The notes under the pieces: model-generated | The model's database searches: none | Seen by the model: the letters and a program-made list of their open reading frames with translations, nothing else | What the model was told of the DNA's origin: nothing | Part shown: one piece after another, positions 30,971 to 31,142 of the stretch | Position numbering within the stretch: the stretch's first letter is position 1 | How the letters are laid out: the number at the start of each line of letters is the position of its first letter | Source: Oscillospiraceae bacterium | Lineage (GTDB): Bacteria; Bacillota_A; Clostridia; Oscillospirales; Oscillospiraceae | DNA length: 31,142 bases | Assembly (NCBI GenBank): GCA_021771675.1 | Contig: JAETOP010000037.1 | Location: 1 to 31,142 of the forward strand | Reading direction: 5' to 3' | Position numbers and translations under genes: made by a program

Positions 30971-31011
30971 TTTGTTGTCAAAAACCGATTTGTTGACACT
31001 TTTTGTTGACA
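30971..31011. repeat. Three short direct repeats TTTGTTGNCA
   Basis: TTTGTTGTCA at 30971, TTTGTTGACA at 30989 and TTTGTTGACA at 31002 lie in one direction, 18 and 13 bases apart. Two are followed by AAAACC or AAAAACC. They could be binding sites for a regulator or recombinase. No function can be assigned from this window. Confidence 0.45.
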
Positions 31012-31093
31012 AAACCCATTTTTGACGTAAGCGTAAAACCTCCCCACGACTTGCGTAGGAGGTCAGAGGCATGAGACAATATCCCAAAGCTCG

Positions 31094-31124
31094 AATATCT
31101 CCCATGCAGTCTAAGGGAGATATT
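31094..31124. other. Perfect 10-bp inverted repeat near the window end
   Basis: AATATCTCCC and GGGAGATATT flank an 11-base loop, and GGGAGAT occurs once more at 31134. A second stem, CCTCC/GGAGG, lies at about 31029-31053. There is no T-run beyond TT. It may be an operator or the edge of a mobile element; the window ends too soon to tell. Confidence 0.45.
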
Positions 31125-31142
31125 TGACACATAGGGAGATGG

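Overview
The window looks like a chromosome segment from a moderately GC-rich, Gram-positive gut anaerobe of the class Clostridia. An Oscillospirales-type organism (Flavonifractor or Oscillibacter relatives) is my best guess from codon use, the class II galT, the LplABC-type sugar transporter, strong GGAGG ribosome sites and the short palindromic repeats. The genus is inference.

Layout. (1) 1-1884: an AlbA/Schlafen-type regulator gene (270-1559) with a promoter built on 9-bp direct repeats. It is boxed in by two copies of a hairpin terminator and two copies (one cut by the window edge) of a MITE-like repeat. (2) 1869-7881, minus strand: a cobalamin-riboswitch operon encoding a secreted CbiK-type chelatase, a secreted protein with two NEAT-like domains, a substrate-binding protein, a FecCD permease and an ATPase with an extra C-terminal domain. 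I read it as an uptake system for a corrinoid, cobalt-tetrapyrrole or heme-like compound. (3) 7923-10652, minus: galK-galT. (4) 10740-14467: gene remnants (alpha/beta hydrolase, AraC effector domain, nitroreductase) around a three-gene flavodoxin/small protein/phosphodiesterase operon and an in-frame fusion of a uracil-DNA-glycosylase-like protein with a short-chain dehydrogenase. (5) 14477-14577: the 3' half of a tRNA-Ala(GGC) with its terminator, which looks like an integration scar. (6) 14638-30561: a sucrose/fructan utilisation region. A LacI-family repressor heads a minus-strand operon of three membrane/lipoprotein genes and two unusual GH32 genes. It is divergent from an LplABC-like transporter (first permease frameshifted), a canonical GH32 beta-fructosidase, a fructokinase, a truncated lipoprotein GH32, and the 3' half of an amylosucrase gene joined to it by a deletion. 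(7) 30562-31142: intergenic sequence with hairpins and short repeats.

How it works together. The sugar region would import a fructosyl oligosaccharide through the LplABC-type transporter, cleave it in the cytoplasm with the GH32 enzymes and phosphorylate the fructose. Repeated TGAAACGTT-type operators between the divergent promoters point to control by the linked LacI protein, with a possible CcpA site. Several parts are broken (permease frameshift, GH32 lipoprotein, amylosucrase), so the region appears to be decaying or carries assembly errors.

The most unusual signal is a set of 154-169 bp palindromic elements. Although their ends differ in sequence, at least two of them share a core hairpin whose stems differ by matched (compensatory) changes. 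Several of these elements sit on or next to stop codons, and two supply the stop codon itself.
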